NCBI RefSeq assembly: GCF_004405105.1 | Contig: NZ_SORW01000052.1 | Location: 46,283-110,282 of the forward strand | Direction: 5' to 3' | Length of the DNA stretch: 64,000 bases | DNA from: Jeotgalibacillus sp. R-1-5s-1 | Lineage (GTDB): Bacteria; Bacillota; Bacilli; Bacillales; Jeotgalibacillaceae | Shown here: piece after piece, positions 27,424 to 35,508 of the stretch | Numbering within the stretch: the stretch's first letter is position 1 | Layout: every line of letters begins with the position of its first letter | The notes under the pieces: generated by a model | What the model saw: only the letters and a program-made list of their open reading frames with translations | What the model was told of the DNA's origin: nothing | Database searches by the model: none | Program-made: the position numbers and the translations under genes

Positions 27424-28104
27424 ATGATAGCCCTGATCAAAACGATAGTTAAAGAATCGTTCCTGTGATACCCACTGGATAGCGTCAGGATCTTTCTCGG
27501 CAAGCCGCTTTTCAAGATCCTCAAGCATCCAGGCAGTTTGGGAAATATGTGCTCTCATCGTGTTTAGTTTGAGCTCCTGAACCTCTGACACGTCATTGAG
27601 AATGTCAGGCTCGCCCAGCTCATCAGCTGTATGGTTCGCAAAAGCGACACAGTGAAGCTTCGGACGGTCAGCCTCATCCATTCTGCTGACAGCTCTTACA
27701 ACAGCCCGGGCCGTAGCCTCATGATCCGGATGTACACAGTAATCAGGATAAAAGGTAATAACAAGGGATGGATTCACGTCTTCAATCAACGCGTTTATCA
27801 TATCCACCATCTTTTCATCATCTTCAAATTCAACCGTTTTATCACGCAGTCCCATCATTCTCAGGTCCTTCAACCCCATTGCATCAGCAGCTGCCTGCAA
27901 TTCTTTTTTACGGATCTGAGGGAGAGACTCACGCGTTGCAAATGGTGGGTTACCAAGATTACGCCCCATTTCGCCAAGTGTCAGGCAGGCATAGGTGACC
28001 CCGGTTCCCATTTTTAAATGACTGGCAATCGTTCCTGAAACGCCAAATGCCTCGTCATCAGGATGCGGAAATACAACTAATACATGTCTTTCTTTCTCAA
28101 TCAT
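27421..28104 (-). CDS. bshB2: Bacillithiol biosynthesis deacetylase BshB2
   Basis: A 227-residue zinc deacetylase of the LmbE/PIG-L family that removes the acetyl group from GlcNAc-malate during bacillithiol synthesis. The metal and catalytic motif is HPDDE at residues 14-18 (H14, D17), with the third zinc histidine in VHPDHEATARAV. Length and the neighbouring yojF match the B. subtilis yojF-yojG (bshB2) pair. AGGAGC lies about 7 bp before the ATG; yojF ends 18 bp upstream, so the pair is one operon. Confidence 0.88.
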   Translation of the reverse strand: MIEKERHVLVVFPHPDDEAFGVSGTIASHLKMGTGVTYACLTLGEMGRNLGNPPFATRESLPQIRKKELQAAADAMGLKDLRMMGLRDKTVEFEDDEKMVDMINALIEDVNPSLVITFYPDYCVHPDHEATARAVVRAVSRMDEADRPKLHCVAFANHTADELGEPDILNDVSEVQELKLNTMRAHISQTAWMLEDLEKRLAEKDPDAIQWVSQERFFNYRFDQGYH

Positions 28105-28122
28105 CTGTCCTGCTCCTTCCTG

Positions 28123-28473
28123 CTATTCAAACGGTGTTTCACTAATTTGCAGGGATACCGCAAGCTTTCCCTGGTGATCGTGACCGGCCATCAGCAGCCG
28201 ACCTTTATCATCCAGCTCATAATGCGTAATGCCCTGTGCGTAAATCCAGCCAAGATCGCCAAGCTTAAGGCCCACACGTGATGGAACATCTCCAATGATT
28301 TTACCCAACTCATATTCAACCTTCGCATTCCGGATAAAAGCTCCGGCGTTAAAAAAATTCTGATCCACATGAGAAGCATACGAACCATTTGTGGTCTCTA
28401 AATGTATATAAACTTCTTTACGTGCAAAACGATCAATCAGACTCTGTACATCCTCTAAATTGACAGGCTTCAT
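28123..28473 (-). CDS. yojF: YojF family protein (DUF1806)
   Basis: A 116-residue soluble protein of the DUF1806/YojF family (MKPVNLEDVQSLIDRFARK..., HVDQNFFNAGAFIRNAKVEY). Its biochemical role is unknown; its constant linkage to bshB2 suggests a part in thiol metabolism. AAGGAGGGG is followed by two ATGs; the second, at 28473, has normal 6-bp spacing. Confidence 0.8.
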   Translation of the reverse strand: MKPVNLEDVQSLIDRFARKEVYIHLETTNGSYASHVDQNFFNAGAFIRNAKVEYELGKIIGDVPSRVGLKLGDLGWIYAQGITHYELDDKGRLLMAGHDHQGKLAVSLQISETPFE

Positions 28474-28581
28474 CATGCCCCTCCTTCTCACAACAAAATC
28501 TCTTTTCTTATTTTACTGCAAAATCAACAAGAATGCGAAAAGCCTGCCCGTTAGAAAAAAAGCGGAGGTGCTATGAATTGG

Positions 28582-28728
28582 AGCTTGGTCACTTTCAGGA
28601 GGTATTTGGTCACTTTTATACCACACTTGGACACAAGCGATGCCAGCTTGGACACATTCAACTTCAGCCTGGTCACATTCGTGCTGAACCTGGACACTTT
28701 CGTGAAAAATCCCGTCACAGAGTGGTGT
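28582..28728 (+). repeat. TTGG(T/A)CAC 21-bp array
   Basis: Seven units start at 28582, 28603, 28624, 28645, 28666, 28687 and 28708, an exact 21-bp step. The core is CTTGGTCAC or CTTGGACAC, so one position alternates between T and A. The other ~10 bp vary. It fills the gap between yojF and the next gene; the same family is at 35315 and, inverted, at 54435. Confidence 0.9.
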
Positions 28729-28746
28729 ATCATGAATTTTGCAAAA

Positions 28747-28774
28747 TAAAAAACCGTGCTGCAGCACGGTTTTA
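28747..28774 (-). terminator. Terminator of the small membrane protein gene
   Basis: AAAACCGTGCTGCAGCACGG hairpin with A-rich/T-rich flanks, overlapping the stop codon. Confidence 0.85.
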
Positions 28775-29047
28775 CTTTGTAGGGTCTTGAACCTTACGTT
28801 GGTTGTCAGGACTTGGATTATAAGTATTGCGGTTTTCCTTTTCAGGTGTCCGATCTTTATCAAGCGGTGCTTCATTGCCGTACTTGATTTCTTCTTTACG
28901 TTGTCCCGCATATGCGCCAACTGCAAAAAAGGAAATAACAGCTCCGACGATAGCAGCTCCGATCGAGATGCCGATTGAACCTGTAATCAAGTAAAATCCG
29001 ACAAATACACCGATCAAAACAGCAATTGTAATGATAAAATTAAACAT
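28772..29047 (-). CDS. Small two-helix membrane protein, unknown
   Basis: A 91-residue protein not recognised. Two hydrophobic segments (about 3-20 and 24-46) are followed by a polar, proline- and asparagine-rich tail of ~45 residues (YNPSPDNQRKVQDPTK) that is probably cytoplasmic. GAGGTG lies 5-6 bp before the ATG and a terminator follows, so it looks expressed. It lies downstream of pdxK in the same direction; the 80-bp gap makes co-transcription possible. Confidence 0.65.
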   Translation of the reverse strand: MFNFIITIAVLIGVFVGFYLITGSIGISIGAAIVGAVISFFAVGAYAGQRKEEIKYGNEAPLDKDRTPEKENRNTYNPSPDNQRKVQDPTK

Positions 29048-29130
29048 TTTTTCACCTCATTTGGAATCCATTTACTTCCTGTATTCCTTAATCTGAGGGG
29101 ATTAAACGTTTCAGAGCCGATTCAGTTTGT

Positions 29131-29964
29131 TCAGAGTGTTTCCGCCTTGACTGCAACTGAACCAAAGCGGCTGTGTGCGCCGTGCATAACTGGTCCAACA
29201 TATTCATTTAATTTCCAGCCGTGGTGGATGGCACTTGTAACAAATTCCTTTGCACTTGAAACGGCTTCTTTCAGCTCAAGTCCATTTGCTAGATTTGCTG
29301 TAACGGCTGCTGCAAAGGTACAGCCTGCTCCATGGTTGTAAGTTGTATCTGCTTTTTCAGCTTCAAGTAAAATAAATTCCTGTCCATCATAAAAAAGATC
29401 AACAGCCTTATCGTGATTCAGTTGTTTTCCGCCTTTGATAACAACGGATTTTGCGCCAAGTTCTACAATTTTATGGGCAGCTTCTTTCATATCCTCAATA
29501 GATCGAAGAGGACCATTACCGGCTAATTGACCTGCTTCAAATAGATTTGGGGTTACAACCGTCGCACGTGGCAGAAGATGTTCCTGCATTGCACCAACCG
29601 TTTCAGGGTGAAGAACTTCATCTTCACCTTTGCAGACCATAACTGGATCAATAACGACGTTTAATGTGCCTGAGCGGTCAATCGCCGCAGCTGCTGTTTC
29701 AATGATTTCAACTGAACCGAGCATCCCAGTCTTCACAGCATCTACACCGGTTGAAAGAGCTGTATCGATTTGCGCCTTTAGTGTCTCAATAGGAAGTGGG
29801 TGAACGTTATGGTGCCAGTGATTAGCCGGGTCCATCGTTACGACAGTCGTTAATGCAGTCATGCCATATGTTCCGTGCTCCTGAAATGTCTTAAGGTCGG
29901 CCTGGATTCCTGCACCGCCGCTTGTATCTGAACCTGCGATTGTTAATGTTTTCTTTAAACTCAT
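29131..29964 (-). CDS. pdxK: Pyridoxal/hydroxymethylpyrimidine kinase
   Basis: A 277-residue ribokinase-fold kinase resembling B. subtilis PdxK (YwdB, formerly ThiD). Signatures: IAGSDTSGGAGIQADLKTF at the start, DPVMVCKG in the middle, and the anion-hole/catalytic motif HGAGCTFAAAV. It phosphorylates pyridoxal, pyridoxine or hydroxymethylpyrimidine to salvage vitamin B6 or thiamin precursor. The ATG at 29964 has GGAGGT 7 bp upstream. Its place beside the ung-ywdI-ywdK genes matches the B. subtilis ywd locus. Confidence 0.85.
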   Translation of the reverse strand: MSLKKTLTIAGSDTSGGAGIQADLKTFQEHGTYGMTALTTVVTMDPANHWHHNVHPLPIETLKAQIDTALSTGVDAVKTGMLGSVEIIETAAAAIDRSGTLNVVIDPVMVCKGEDEVLHPETVGAMQEHLLPRATVVTPNLFEAGQLAGNGPLRSIEDMKEAAHKIVELGAKSVVIKGGKQLNHDKAVDLFYDGQEFILLEAEKADTTYNHGAGCTFAAAVTANLANGLELKEAVSSAKEFVTSAIHHGWKLNEYVGPVMHGAHSRFGSVAVKAETL

Positions 29965-30110
29965 TACTTGTACCTCCAAAAATGATTTCCCCTATCATAT
30001 CATGGGAAATGGAAGTTTGAAACAATGGTACATTTCCCGGGAAATATCGTCTTCTTTTGACAGAAATGTGGCAGTGTCTGAAGCCGTTTATGATGAAAGA
30101 GCGGTGCGTG

Positions 30111-30139
30111 TTTCCATGATTCGAGGTTTTCCGTATAAT
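30111..30139 (+). promoter_or_regulatory. Candidate promoter of the ung operon
   Basis: TTTCCA and a perfect TATAAT are separated by 17 bp. It lies about 40 bp before the chosen start of the DUF4230 gene, which argues against the longer open frame that begins upstream of it. Confidence 0.55.
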
Positions 30140-30178
30140 AGAAGAATGGTTTTCAAAAAAACGGCAGCAGGTGATGGG

Positions 30179-30808
30179 ATGAAAGGATTTTTATTTGCAG
30201 TATGGCGTTTAAGAAATATTTTATTTCTGCTCGCGGTAATTGTCATTGTTTCAGTGGTTTCGATCGCTTCATATATGTGGATTACAGGAGATAATGAAGA
30301 GGAGAACTCAGAGGTTTTTGTTGAACAGGTGCGGGATATGAATGCCCTGGCTACTTCTCAGGCTTTTATAAAAGCAGTAGTGGAACAGACAGACAATCAG
30401 CTGTTTGGTCAGGATATTAATATTAATTTTCCGGGAACGCAGCGCCGTTTGCTTCTTGTTGTGCCGGGTACGGTATTAGCAGGTGTTAATCTGGATCAGG
30501 TGACAGAAGACGACATTGTTATAAACGAGGAAAACAAAAAGGTTGAGCTGACACTTCCGAAAGCTCAGCTGCTTCAGGAGCCCGCACTTCAAATGGATCA
30601 AGTTGAAGCATTTTCGGTAGAAGGCATTTTCCGGAGTAACGTGAACTGGGAAGAAGGCTTTGAAATTGCTGCAGAGGCACAGGCGATGATGGAAGAGGAA
30701 GCGATTGAACAAGGGCTGTTAACACAGGCGGAAGAGAATGCCGAGCGGTCAATCACTGAGTTTTTCGCTTACACCGGCTATGAAGCAACGATTATTTTTG
30801 AAGAATAG
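30179..30808 (+). CDS. DUF4230 membrane-anchored protein
   Basis: A 209-residue protein with one N-terminal membrane helix (about 10-35, NILFLLAVIVIVSVVSIASYMW) and an extracellular domain of the DUF4230 type (VPGTVLAGVNLDQVTEDDIVI, ENAERSITEFFAYTGYEATI). Function is unknown. The start at 30179 is preferred because a TATAAT lies upstream of it and AGGTGATGGG precedes the ATG; the longer open frame would begin before the promoter. It ends 12 bp before ung, so it heads the ung operon. Confidence 0.7.
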   Translation: MKGFLFAVWRLRNILFLLAVIVIVSVVSIASYMWITGDNEEENSEVFVEQVRDMNALATSQAFIKAVVEQTDNQLFGQDININFPGTQRRLLLVVPGTVLAGVNLDQVTEDDIVINEENKKVELTLPKAQLLQEPALQMDQVEAFSVEGIFRSNVNWEEGFEIAAEAQAMMEEEAIEQGLLTQAEENAERSITEFFAYTGYEATIIFEE

Positions 30809-30820
30809 GAGTTGAAAAGA

Positions 30821-31492
30821 ATGGCGGTTAAGATCAATAACGACTGGCAGGAACTGCTCCAGAACGAATTTGAACAGCCGTATTATAAAGAGCTCCGGGC
30901 GTTTTTGAAAAAAGAATATGGATCTGAAACGATTTTCCCTCCAATGAATCACATATTTGAAGCGTTTCAGAGAACCCCTTTTCATAAAGTAAAGGTGGTC
31001 ATTCTTGGACAGGATCCCTATCATGGACAGGGTCAGGCGCACGGGCTGAGCTTCTCTGTGAAAAAAGGCGTCAGAATTCCGCCGTCACTCCAGAACATTT
31101 ATAAAGAGCTGGAAGAGGATCTTGGGATTCAACCTCCGCCTCATGGTGATCTCACGAAATGGGCGGAGGAAGGTGTGTTATTATTAAATACGGTTTTAAC
31201 AGTGCGCGAGGGACAAGCGCACTCTCACCGGAATCAAGGGTGGGAGCGGATTACGGATAAAGCCATTGAATTGCTTGGTGAGAGAGATGAGCCTATGGTT
31301 TTTATTTTGTGGGGCAAACCCGCCCAGCAAAAAGAGGGTCTCATTAATGAAATGAAGCATTGTGTCATTAAGGCTCCACATCCAAGTCCACTGTCGGCGC
31401 ATCGAGGATTTTTTGGCAGCAGACCGTTTTCAAAGGCCAATGAATTCCTGAAAGAGAATGATATTGAAACAGTCGACTGGTCGTTATCCTAA
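30821..31492 (+). CDS. ung: Uracil-DNA glycosylase
   Basis: A 223-residue family-1 uracil-DNA glycosylase that removes uracil from DNA to start base excision repair. The water-activating loop GQDPYHG contains D65, and the leucine/minor-groove loop is HPSPLSAHRGFFGS. Length fits the family. The ATG at 30821 has AGGAG about 9 bp upstream. It sits in an operon with DUF4230, a small cysteine protein, ywdI and ywdK, as in the B. subtilis ywd region. Confidence 0.95.
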   Translation: MAVKINNDWQELLQNEFEQPYYKELRAFLKKEYGSETIFPPMNHIFEAFQRTPFHKVKVVILGQDPYHGQGQAHGLSFSVKKGVRIPPSLQNIYKELEEDLGIQPPPHGDLTKWAEEGVLLLNTVLTVREGQAHSHRNQGWERITDKAIELLGERDEPMVFILWGKPAQQKEGLINEMKHCVIKAPHPSPLSAHRGFFGSRPFSKANEFLKENDIETVDWSLS

Positions 31493-31507
31493 AAAGGAGG
31501 CACCCGC

Positions 31508-31699
31508 ATGGAATCAAAACGTATTAACTGCAGTGCCTGCAAGCATTACTATGTAACATGGGACCCTCGTTTTCCAAAGGGATGCAAAGCGCATGGCTTT
31601 AAAACAAAGCATCTGCCATCGCTTGAAGTATTCCGGGCATCCGGACAGCCATGTTATGCATTTGAAAAGAAAATTATAAAAGAAAGAGGGAGAGGATAA
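31508..31699 (+). CDS. Small four-cysteine protein downstream of ung
   Basis: A 63-residue basic protein with cysteines at 9, 12, 27 and 50 (CSAC, GCKAHG, QPCYAF), which could form a zinc site. Proteins of this type are often labelled uracil-DNA glycosylase only because of their neighbour; no glycosylase motif is present. AAAGGAGG lies 8-9 bp before the ATG and ywdI begins right after its stop, so it is co-expressed with ung. A nucleic-acid role is inference. Confidence 0.7.
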   Translation: MESKRINCSACKHYYVTWDPRFPKGCKAHGFKTKHLPSLEVFRASGQPCYAFEKKIIKERGRG

Positions 31700-31700
31700 G

Positions 31701-31970
31701 ATGTCGATTTCCTATGACCGGCTTCTCCAGAAGATTGAACAGGAGGCAAAGAAGGCAAGGGGGGCAAGCGGAGCAAGGCAGCGGGAATACCTGCACTCCA
31801 TCCGTACGCTATGTGATCTGGCGTTAGAGGAAGGTGTGAGTCCTGTAAGTGAACCTGCTGTGCAGACCACTTCCTATCAGGATCCATCAAAACCCGCTCA
31901 GCTCAGTCTTCAGGACAAACCGCTTGAAACAGAAGACGGTTCAAACGGTGATTCGCTATTTGATTTTTAA
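31701..31970 (+). CDS. ywdI: YwdI family protein (DUF5327)
   Basis: An 89-residue soluble protein. The N-terminal half is a helical pair (YDRLLQKIEQEAKKARGAS, HSIRTLCDLALEEG); the C-terminal half is polar and likely disordered, ending SLFDF. It resembles B. subtilis YwdI, whose function is not known. AGAGGGAGAGG lies about 5 bp before the ATG. It is the fourth gene of the ung operon. Confidence 0.75.
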   Translation: MSISYDRLLQKIEQEAKKARGASGARQREYLHSIRTLCDLALEEGVSPVSEPAVQTTSYQDPSKPAQLSLQDKPLETEDGSNGDSLFDF

Positions 31971-31990
31971 CAGAAGGGACGTAACTTAAA

Positions 31991-32362
31991 ATGAAATTAT
32001 TCATTATAATCGGAGCCATTAACGCTTTCTTATCAGTTGCACTTGGCGCATTTGGCGCACACGCACTCGAAGGCAGAGTAGAGCCAAAGTATCTCGACAC
32101 ATGGAATACAGCCGTACAATATCAGATGTTTCATGCAACAGGTATTCTGATCATCGGTATTCTTGCAGGCAATCTGCAGGCATCCGGCCTGTTAAATGCA
32201 GCAGGATGGCTGTTCCTCGTGGGCATTATTTTCTTCTCCGGAAGCTTGTATATCTTAAGTCTGACGGGCATCAGCGTTCTTGGTGCCATCACTCCAATCG
32301 GCGGCGTAGCCTTCCTCGCAGGCTGGGTATGTCTGGTCTTTGCAGCAGTAAAACTTATGTAA
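31991..32362 (+). CDS. ywdK: YwdK family DUF423 membrane protein
   Basis: A 123-residue DUF423 protein with four membrane helices. The family signature is GAFGAHALEGRVEPKYLDTWNTAVQYQMFHA, near residues 16-48, whose histidines are conserved. Function is unknown. It closes the ung operon and a terminator starts at its stop codon. Confidence 0.85.
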   Translation: MKLFIIIGAINAFLSVALGAFGAHALEGRVEPKYLDTWNTAVQYQMFHATGILIIGILAGNLQASGLLNAAGWLFLVGIIFFSGSLYILSLTGISVLGAITPIGGVAFLAGWVCLVFAAVKLM

Positions 32363-32395
32363 AAAAGATGTCCGCTGTAGCGGGCATCTTTTTTG
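32361..32395 (+). terminator. ung operon terminator
   Basis: AAAAAAGATGTCCGC / GCGGGCATCTTTTTT hairpin with a T-run. Confidence 0.9.
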
Positions 32396-32431
32396 CATTT
32401 ATTCAAGGTTGAAAACCGTGATTTTTCCTGA

Positions 32432-32557
32432 GAGTTGTTTAATAAAGGTCAAGAGTGGTCAAATAACGGAAGAAAGTGGTCTAATCAAGCGAAAGAGTGG
32501 TCAAATAACCTTAAAGAGTGGTCAAATAACCCGGAAAAGTAGTTAAATCAATGCCGT
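32432..32557 (+). repeat. GAGTGGTCAAATAAC 21-bp array
   Basis: Six units start at 32432, 32453, 32474, 32495, 32516 and 32537, an exact 21-bp step. The core is GAGTGGTCAAATAAC with variants GTAGTTAAAT and GTGGTCTAAT; the last ~6 bp vary. It lies between the convergent ends of ywdK and gerQ. Same family at 54251 and, inverted, 56847. Confidence 0.9.
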
Positions 32558-32654
32558 CTGAACGCCCACCTCCGCATTTCTATGTCCGCGAAGGATGAGT
32601 CTTGCCCGATTTTTAAACCAAAATATTGATCAGTTTAATACATTAGCTAACCAT

Positions 32655-33023
32655 TTAACGGTTCGTCACACCGTTATAAGGATAAGCATAATTAATCTCC
32701 CCATCAAACGTTGCGTAATCCATATACAGAAGCGGCAGTAAATAACGCTGATTTGTTTTTGGATCACTCAAAATGAGATGATCACGTCCCGCAGCTTCAA
32801 TCACACCTTTAAAAATCTTCGCATTCCACTCACGGTTATTTTCAAATGTCATATAAACCGTCGTCATTTTCCCGCGATTTAGCCTGAAGATGTTTTCGAT
32901 GTATGATTCTTCTCTTGGAAAAACAGCTGGCATCTGCTGCTGTTGCTGCTGAGGATACGTCTGCTGATAGTAAGGATAATACGTAGGGGGAGGCGTCTGC
33001 CCCTGCATACTTGATGGATTCAA
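32655..33023 (-). CDS. gerQ: Spore coat protein GerQ
   Basis: A spore coat protein of about 122 residues. The N-terminal ~45 residues are rich in Pro, Tyr and Gln (PPPTYYPYYQQTYP and a run of Gln), followed by the conserved GerQ domain (SYIENIFRLNRGKMTTVYMTFENN). In B. subtilis GerQ localises the cortex lytic enzyme CwlJ and is cross-linked by transglutaminase Tgl. A TTG start at 33023 is chosen because AGGGAGG lies 7 bp upstream; the ATG seven codons earlier would place that ribosome site inside the gene. It would be expressed in the mother cell. Confidence 0.88.
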   Translation of the reverse strand: MNPSSMQGQTPPPTYYPYYQQTYPQQQQQQMPAVFPREESYIENIFRLNRGKMTTVYMTFENNREWNAKIFKGVIEAAGRDHLILSDPKTNQRYLLPLLYMDYATFDGEINYAYPYNGVTNR

Positions 33024-33102
33024 TAAAATTCCTCCCTGAACCATTTTGTCATTTAATCATATGAGCAGGGAGTATTCTTAGAACCAATTAAATTTCCCTG
33101 AG

Positions 33103-33236
33103 ACGTCCGATGAGCTCCGCGCCAGGCGGGCGCTTTCCGCGGCCGGGCGGTGAACCTCTTTGCCGCTCCGCGCCAGCAGAGTTTCACCTGCCCTTCTCTG
33201 CCGCAGGAGTCGCCGCCTTCTGCTCCGCTCACCTTT
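33103..33236 (-). repeat. GC-rich interspersed element, reverse copy
   Basis: It carries GCGGGCGCTTTCCGCGGC, GGGCGGTGAACC, TTTCACCTGCCC and GCCGCAGGAGTCGCCGCC, the reverse-strand blocks of the elements at 12418 and 26243. The GGTGAA/TTTCACC stem is kept, while the central hairpin is longer and different. It fills the gap between gerQ and hemQ. Confidence 0.75.
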
Positions 33237-33284
33237 GCAAATATAAAAGTAATAAACATTTTCACATGAGTGCTCTTTAAAAAG

Positions 33285-33313
33285 AAAAGGACAACCGGTT
33301 AAGGTTGTCCTTG
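33285..33313 (-). terminator. hemQ terminator
   Basis: AAGGACAACC / GGTTGTCCTT hairpin; on the minus strand it is followed by T-rich sequence. Confidence 0.8.
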
Positions 33314-33322
33314 ATACATTCG

Positions 33323-34072
33323 TTATACATGCAAAAACTTCGGCAAATCTTCGTCTTCGAGCAGGTTTCCTACATAGAAGGCACCAAATTCACCGTAGCG
33401 TGCACTTGTTTCGTCAAAGCGCATTTCGTAAACGATTTTTTTGAACTGCAGGACGTCATCTGCGTATAGTGTTACGCCCCACTCCCAGTCGTCAAAGCCG
33501 ACAGAGCCTGAGATGATCTGCTTGATTTTACCGGCGTACTGACGACCAATCATGCCGTGATCGTACATCAGCTTTTTGCGCTGTTCCATAGAAAGCATGT
33601 ACCAGTTGTCGTCACCTTCACGCTTTTTATCCATTGGATAGAAGCAGATGTGCTTAGATTTAGGAAGCTTAGGATAAAGACGTGAACGCACGTATGGGTT
33701 TTGATACGGGTCTTCATCCGATTCCTTTGAGCCGTAGCTTCCAAGCTCTACTACAGACACATAAGAATACGTTGGAATGGTATAATCAGCGATTGTCAGC
33801 TTGTTAAATTCATTTTCAAGCTCGTTCAGCTCTTCCATTGTTGGACGCAGAATAAACAGAACGAAATCAGCCTTCTGGCCAACAATTGTATAGAAAGAAT
33901 GGCTTCCCTGATCCTCATCCTGAACCTCATGCAGCTTCTTTAAAAACTGCTGGAATTCATGGATCGCAGCAGTGCGTTCCTCACTTGAAAGACGCTTCCA
34001 GGACGTCCAGTCGATTTTACGGAAATCATGAAGGCCATACCAGCCGTCAAGGGTTGTTGCAGCTTCACTCAT
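33323..34072 (-). CDS. hemQ: Coproheme decarboxylase HemQ
   Basis: A 249-residue enzyme (YwfI) of the coproporphyrin-dependent heme pathway of Gram-positive bacteria. It oxidatively decarboxylates coproheme III to heme b. The residues known from Geobacillus HemQ are all present at the same positions: Y145 and K149 in [10 protein letters not shown] and the proximal heme ligand H172 in [11 protein letters not shown]. It is divergent from pta, as in B. subtilis. Confidence 0.95.
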   Translation of the reverse strand: MSEAATTLDGWYGLHDFRKIDWTSWKRLSSEERTAAIHEFQQFLKKLHEVQDEDQGSHSFYTIVGQKADFVLFILRPTMEELNELENEFNKLTIADYTIPTYSYVSVVELGSYGSKESDEDPYQNPYVRSRLYPKLPKSKHICFYPMDKKREGDDNWYMLSMEQRKKLMYDHGMIGRQYAGKIKQIISGSVGFDDWEWGVTLYADDVLQFKKIVYEMRFDETSARYGEFGAFYVGNLLEDEDLPKFLHV

Positions 34073-34206
34073 GCTATGTCACTCCCAGTAAATTGTACTT
34101 TTTCAACACTTCTTTTATCTTATCATAAATAGAGCGTCTTCATCTAATCGGGCGTGTTTATAGAGAAAATGCATCAAGAATTGTTTGAAAAGAAAAACTT
34201 TTTATG

Positions 34207-34220
34207 TGTAACCGCTCCCA
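34207..34220. promoter_or_regulatory. cre site upstream of the pta promoter
   Basis: TGTAACCGCTCCCA fits the cre consensus TGWNANCGNTNNCA. Its centre is about 54 bp before the predicted pta transcription start, the position expected for activation by CcpA as known for B. subtilis pta and ackA. Confidence 0.65.
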
Positions 34221-34233
34221 TAAAGGGTATCGG

Positions 34234-34261
34234 TTGAATTCCCGTATAGATGGGGTATGCT
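34234..34261 (+). promoter_or_regulatory. Candidate pta promoter
   Basis: TTGAAT and TATGCT separated by 16 bp, about 30 bp before the pta start codon. Confidence 0.5.
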
Positions 34262-34292
34262 TACGGTAAAGACGTTTTTAGGAGGCCGAATC

Positions 34293-35264
34293 ATGAGTGA
34301 TTTATTTACTGGTTTAACGGAAAAAGTCAAAGGGCAGAATCGTCGTATTGTATTCCCGGAAGGCACGGATGAGCGCATTCTTCGTGCAGCAAGCCGTCTG
34401 GCAGCAGAAGGTATTATGACACCAATTTTAGTGGGCTCAACGTCAGCTGTTGAAGAAAAAGCACAGCAGATGAATGTTGTATTGGATGGCTGCGAGATCC
34501 TGGACCCTTCAGATTACAGTGAATTCGAAGAGCTTGTCGCTTCATTCGTTGAGCGCCGTAAAGGCAAGGCCACTGAAGAGGATGCCCGCAAGATTCTTCA
34601 GGACGAAAACTATTTCGGTACGATGCTTGTGTACACAAACCGTGCTGACGGGCTCGTAAGTGGTGCGGCTCACTCAACAGCAGATACGGTTCGCCCGGCC
34701 CTTCAGATTATTAAAACGAAGGAAGGCATCAAGAAAACTTCCGGCGTGTTTATCATGGTACGCGGTGATGAGAAGTATGTATTTGCAGACTGTGCAATCA
34801 ACATTTCACCTGACAGCAGCGACCTTGCAGAGATTGCAGTGGAAAGCGCGAAAACAGCTGAAATGTTTGATATTGATCCACGCGTTGCAATGCTGAGCTT
34901 CTCGACAAAAGGTTCTGCAAAATCACCGGAAACTGAAAAGGTGGCAGAAGCGGTTAAGCTGGCAAAGGAAGCGGCGCCTAACCTGACTTTGGACGGAGAA
35001 TTCCAGTTTGATGCAGCATTCGTTCCCTCTGTAGCGAAAAGCAAAGCACCTGACTCAGAGATCCAGGGTGATGCAAACGTATTTGTATTTCCAAGCCTTG
35101 AAGCCGGCAACATCGGCTACAAAATTGCTCAGAGACTTGGGAATTTTGAAGCAGTTGGCCCGATCCTTCAAGGGTTAAATGCACCTGTAAACGATCTTTC
35201 CCGTGGATGTAACGAGGAAGACGTTTATAAGCTCGCGTTAATTACAGCAGGTCAATCACTATAA
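34293..35264 (+). CDS. pta: Phosphate acetyltransferase
   Basis: A 323-residue enzyme that converts acetyl-CoA and phosphate to acetyl phosphate for overflow metabolism. It is the short class of Pta without an N-terminal regulatory domain. Signatures include RIVFPEGTDERILRAA, GMLVYTNRADGLVSGAAHSTADTVRP-like sequence (residues ~110-130) and SLEAGNIGYKIAQRLG. TAGGAGG lies 8 bp before the ATG at 34293. Order hemQ, pta, lipL is conserved with B. subtilis ywfI-pta-ywfL. CcpA activation through the upstream cre is inferred. Confidence 0.93.
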   Translation: MSDLFTGLTEKVKGQNRRIVFPEGTDERILRAASRLAAEGIMTPILVGSTSAVEEKAQQMNVVLDGCEILDPSDYSEFEELVASFVERRKGKATEEDARKILQDENYFGTMLVYTNRADGLVSGAAHSTADTVRPALQIIKTKEGIKKTSGVFIMVRGDEKYVFADCAINISPDSSDLAEIAVESAKTAEMFDIDPRVAMLSFSTKGSAKSPETEKVAEAVKLAKEAAPNLTLDGEFQFDAAFVPSVAKSKAPDSEIQGDANVFVFPSLEAGNIGYKIAQRLGNFEAVGPILQGLNAPVNDLSRGCNEEDVYKLALITAGQSL

Positions 35265-35314
35265 TGAATAGATGCAGTCCTTGCGGGGGCTGCATTTTTA
35301 TGTGATGTGGGGAG

Positions 35315-35440
35315 GGTTTGGTCACATTTGGACTGGACTTGGACACACCCCACGAGTGTTTAGTCACATTTCGTTGCAGCTTGGACACATTTAACACGAA
35401 CTTGGTCACTTTCGGGTAGGGCTTGGACACTTCTGTGACT
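35315..35440 (+). repeat. TTGG(T/A)CAC 21-bp array
   Basis: Six units start at 35315, 35336, 35357, 35378, 35399 and 35420, exactly 21 bp apart. The variable core base runs T, A, T, A, T, A along the array. It lies between pta and lipL. Confidence 0.9.
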
Positions 35441-35508
35441 ACCAGACCACAGCGTCAGCTTCAAATATGCTATAATCTCTACAGTTTATTAAAGGAGAAT
35501 GAAGAATC

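Noticed and set aside
28533-28926. Open frames with LGHF- and VTKL-like heptads on both strands
   Set aside because: Both strands of the TTGG(T/A)CAC array stay open because 21 is a multiple of three; there is no start signal.
30002-30178. N-terminal extension of the DUF4230 protein by 59 residues
   Set aside because: The extension spans a TATAAT promoter box and precedes the best ribosome site, so the shorter start at 30179 is used.
32432-32557. CRISPR array
   Set aside because: The unit is only 21 bp, cores are degenerate, there are no spacers of CRISPR length and no cas genes in the window.
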